The notes below the pieces were generated by a model. That model saw only the letters and a list, made by a program, of their open reading frames with translations, made no database searches and was not told where the DNA came from. The translations under genes and the position numbers were made by a program. Below are positions 5,693 to 6,942 of a DNA stretch of 6,942 bases, in pieces. Numbering within the stretch: the stretch's first letter is position 1; each line of letters begins with the position of its first letter. Location of the stretch: the NCBI GenBank assembly GCA_003133485.1, contig PKXR01000209.1, forward strand, positions 1 through 6,942. The letters are read 5' to 3'. The DNA comes from Candidatus Dormiibacterota bacterium (GTDB taxonomy: Bacteria > Chloroflexota > Dormibacteria > UBA8260 > Bog-877).

Positions 5693-6040
5693 TTGACGGT
5701 GCAAACCGGTCAGTCCGTGCGTGGTTCGCTCCGGATCCACAAGCTCGGTGAGCACACTGTGACCTGGCATAACAACAGAAACCTGACCGTGGTAATCGTC
5801 GATCCCGACCAAGGTGACGTCGTTGGCAGCTTCTCTGGGATGCAGCATTTTCGGGGATACCGTTTTGAGATTTTGCTAGGCGCCCCGCAGTCAGTTCCGC
5901 TGCTGATGGGTACGGCGAGTCTCGTCGCACAGCTTGGCTACGCCATTTCTCCTGGTGACTGGGCTTTTCGGGCACCTCTCAATGTGGAGGATGGGCGTGA
6001 GCTCTGGACTCCCGCACTGGAGTTCGCGGTGATCCCCTAG
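5693..6040 (+). CDS. Hypothetical beta-rich protein, possibly with a truncated N-terminus
   Basis: This 115-residue protein has alternating hydrophobic strands, which suggests an immunoglobulin-like or other beta-sandwich domain: VRGSLRIHKL (residues 9-18), EHTVTWH (20-26), NLTVVIVDPDQGDVVGSFSG (30-49), YRFEILLG (56-63), SVPLLMGTAS (67-76) and a GDWAFRAPLNVEDG segment before the C-terminus. The family is not one I can name, and it has no Cys, signal peptide or catalytic motif. The start is doubtful. TTG 5693 has GGAAAG 4 bases upstream, GTG 5699 is an alternative, and the frame is open back to a TAG at 5633-5635 with plausible protein-like sequence (PPEKTVALESPL), so an N-terminal part may be lost. 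Its TAG stop shares CTAG with the stop of the convergent ABC gene. Confidence 0.6.
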   Translation: MTVQTGQSVRGSLRIHKLGEHTVTWHNNRNLTVVIVDPDQGDVVGSFSGMQHFRGYRFEILLGAPQSVPLLMGTASLVAQLGYAISPGDWAFRAPLNVEDGRELWTPALEFAVIP

Positions 6041-6942
6041 GCCTTCACTTCCGCCGGCTGGAAGGTGTCCCACATTGAGGCGTAGGCGCCGGCGTCAGCC
6101 AGCAGCTCTTCGTGCGTGCCATCCTCGATGACCCGCCCGTCGGCGAGGATGACGATTCGATCGGCGGTGCGAGCGGTCTGCAGGCGGTGGGCGATCAGGA
6201 CGGTGGTCCGGCCGCTGGCGAGGCGAGTCATGGCCGCCGCTACCCGGGCCTCAGTCGCGAGGTCCAGGTTTGAGGTGGCTTCGTCCAGCACCAGTATTTT
6301 GGGTTCGATCATCTGGGCTCTGGCCAGAGCGATCAACTGTCGCTGACCGGTGGAGAGCGATCTGCCCCTCTCCAGAAGCTCGTGGTCGTAGCCGCCGGGC
6401 AGCTCCTCGATGAATTCGTCGGCGCCGACGGCCCGAGCCGCTGCTTCCACCTCGCGGTCCGACGCTGCGGGCCGCCCGTAGGAGATGTTGTCCCTGATAG
6501 TGCCGGAGAAGAGGAAAGGCTCCTGGGGAACGTATCCCAGCCGCCTGCGGTATTCGCCGGGCTCGAAAGAACGCAGGTCGTGGCCGTCCACCGTGACCCG
6601 ACCCTGCTGCGGGTCGTAGAAGCGGACGACCAGTTTGGCCAGGGTCGACTTGCCGGCGCCCGTTTCGCCGACCAGGGCCACCGTCTGACCAGCGGGAATA
6701 TCGAGGTCGATCCCGTCCAGGGCCGCTTGTCCTCGCGCGACACCTGGCACCGCTGGCTGCCCGTAGTCGACTCTTGCAGGGTATCGAAAATGGACACCCT
6801 GCAGGCTTAGCGCGCCCTGGCGAATGTCGGCGCGGATCGGATTCGGGGGTGACGGGGTGAGGCTCTCGCGAGCCATCAGCTCCCGGATGCGTCGCATCGA
6901 GGCGCTGGCCTGCTGCCAAGAATCGAAGACCTGGGACAGCTG
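6037..6942 (-). CDS. ABC exporter, C-terminal ATPase domain (membrane domain beyond the window)
   Basis: The last 301 residues of an ABC exporter half-transporter are present. The frame is open to the window edge, beginning with LSQVFDSWQQASASMRRIRELM, the typical linker after the sixth transmembrane helix, so the ATG at 6897 is internal. Counting from the edge, Walker A is GETGAGKST (92-100), the Q-loop Gln140 is in GYVPQEPFLFSGTIRDNI, the signature is LSTGQ (196-200) in place of LSGGQ, Walker B is ILVLDE (216-221) with Glu221 as catalytic base, the D-loop is SNLD, and the switch His252 is in IAHRLQTA. All functional residues are present. The closest match I recall is the actinobacterial exporters that usually work as heterodimers. 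An unusual stretch of about 15 residues (YGQPAVPGVARGQ region, 57-72) sits in the A-loop area. Substrate unknown; no partner gene is visible in the window. Confidence 0.94.
   Translation of the reverse strand, partial: QLSQVFDSWQQASASMRRIRELMARESLTPSPPNPIRADIRQGALSLQGVHFRYPARVDYGQPAVPGVARGQAALDGIDLDIPAGQTVALVGETGAGKSTLAKLVVRFYDPQQGRVTVDGHDLRSFEPGEYRRRLGYVPQEPFLFSGTIRDNISYGRPAASDREVEAAARAVGADEFIEELPGGYDHELLERGRSLSTGQRQLIALARAQMIEPKILVLDEATSNLDLATEARVAAAMTRLASGRTTVLIAHRLQTARTADRIVILADGRVIEDGTHEELLADAGAYASMWDTFQPAEVKA

Noticed and set aside
1..6942. CRISPR array, tRNA, rRNA, transposase, toxin-antitoxin or phage genes
   Set aside because: I looked for repeated spacer-like units, cloverleaf-type palindromes, DDE or integrase motifs and small paired genes, and saw none.

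Overview
The window is high-GC DNA (roughly two-thirds G+C by eye) with GTG/TTG starts and clear GGAGG-type ribosome binding sites. Its protein families are ones I associate with Actinomycetota or similar soil bacteria: heterodimeric class I CoA-transferases, actinobacterial-type ABC exporters, and sugar ABC ATPases with a DDPTR motif. The host assignment is an inference from style and family, not from a marker gene.

Layout. Positions 1-1176 (minus) hold a two-gene CoA-transferase operon: a complete alpha subunit followed by a beta subunit that runs off the left edge. Positions 1269-1841 (minus) are the C-terminal stub of a sugar-type ABC ATPase. Positions 1878-3628 (plus) form an aromatic ring-cleavage cassette: a small cupin, a badly damaged galB-like 4-oxalomesaconate hydratase (PIG-L fold), and an intact galC/ligK-like 4-carboxy-4-hydroxy-2-oxoadipate aldolase. 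Positions 3629-3940 hold no convincing gene; they contain a weak reading frame and a perfect 9-bp inverted repeat. Positions 3655-4644 (minus) carry the N-terminal part of a benzoylformate-decarboxylase-like ThDP enzyme that has lost its C-terminal half. After that come a 149-residue helical protein of unknown function (4846-5295), about 400 bases without an intact gene, a 115-residue beta-rich unknown protein (5693-6040), and the ATPase domain of an ABC exporter entering from the right edge (6037-6942, minus). The last two genes share a single CTAG as their stop codons.

How the genes fit together. In the gallate / protocatechuate 4,5-cleavage pathway, GalB hydrates 4-oxalomesaconate to 4-carboxy-4-hydroxy-2-oxoadipate, and GalC splits that to pyruvate and oxaloacetate. 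The CoA-transferase and the ThDP decarboxylase remnant also suit aromatic-acid catabolism. However, galB, the ThDP enzyme and the sugar ABC ATPase are all broken, so the middle of the window looks like a catabolic island in decay rather than a working pathway. I did not find a convincing new defence, mobile or RNA-based system. The main interest is the pattern of gene loss and two uncharacterised small proteins.
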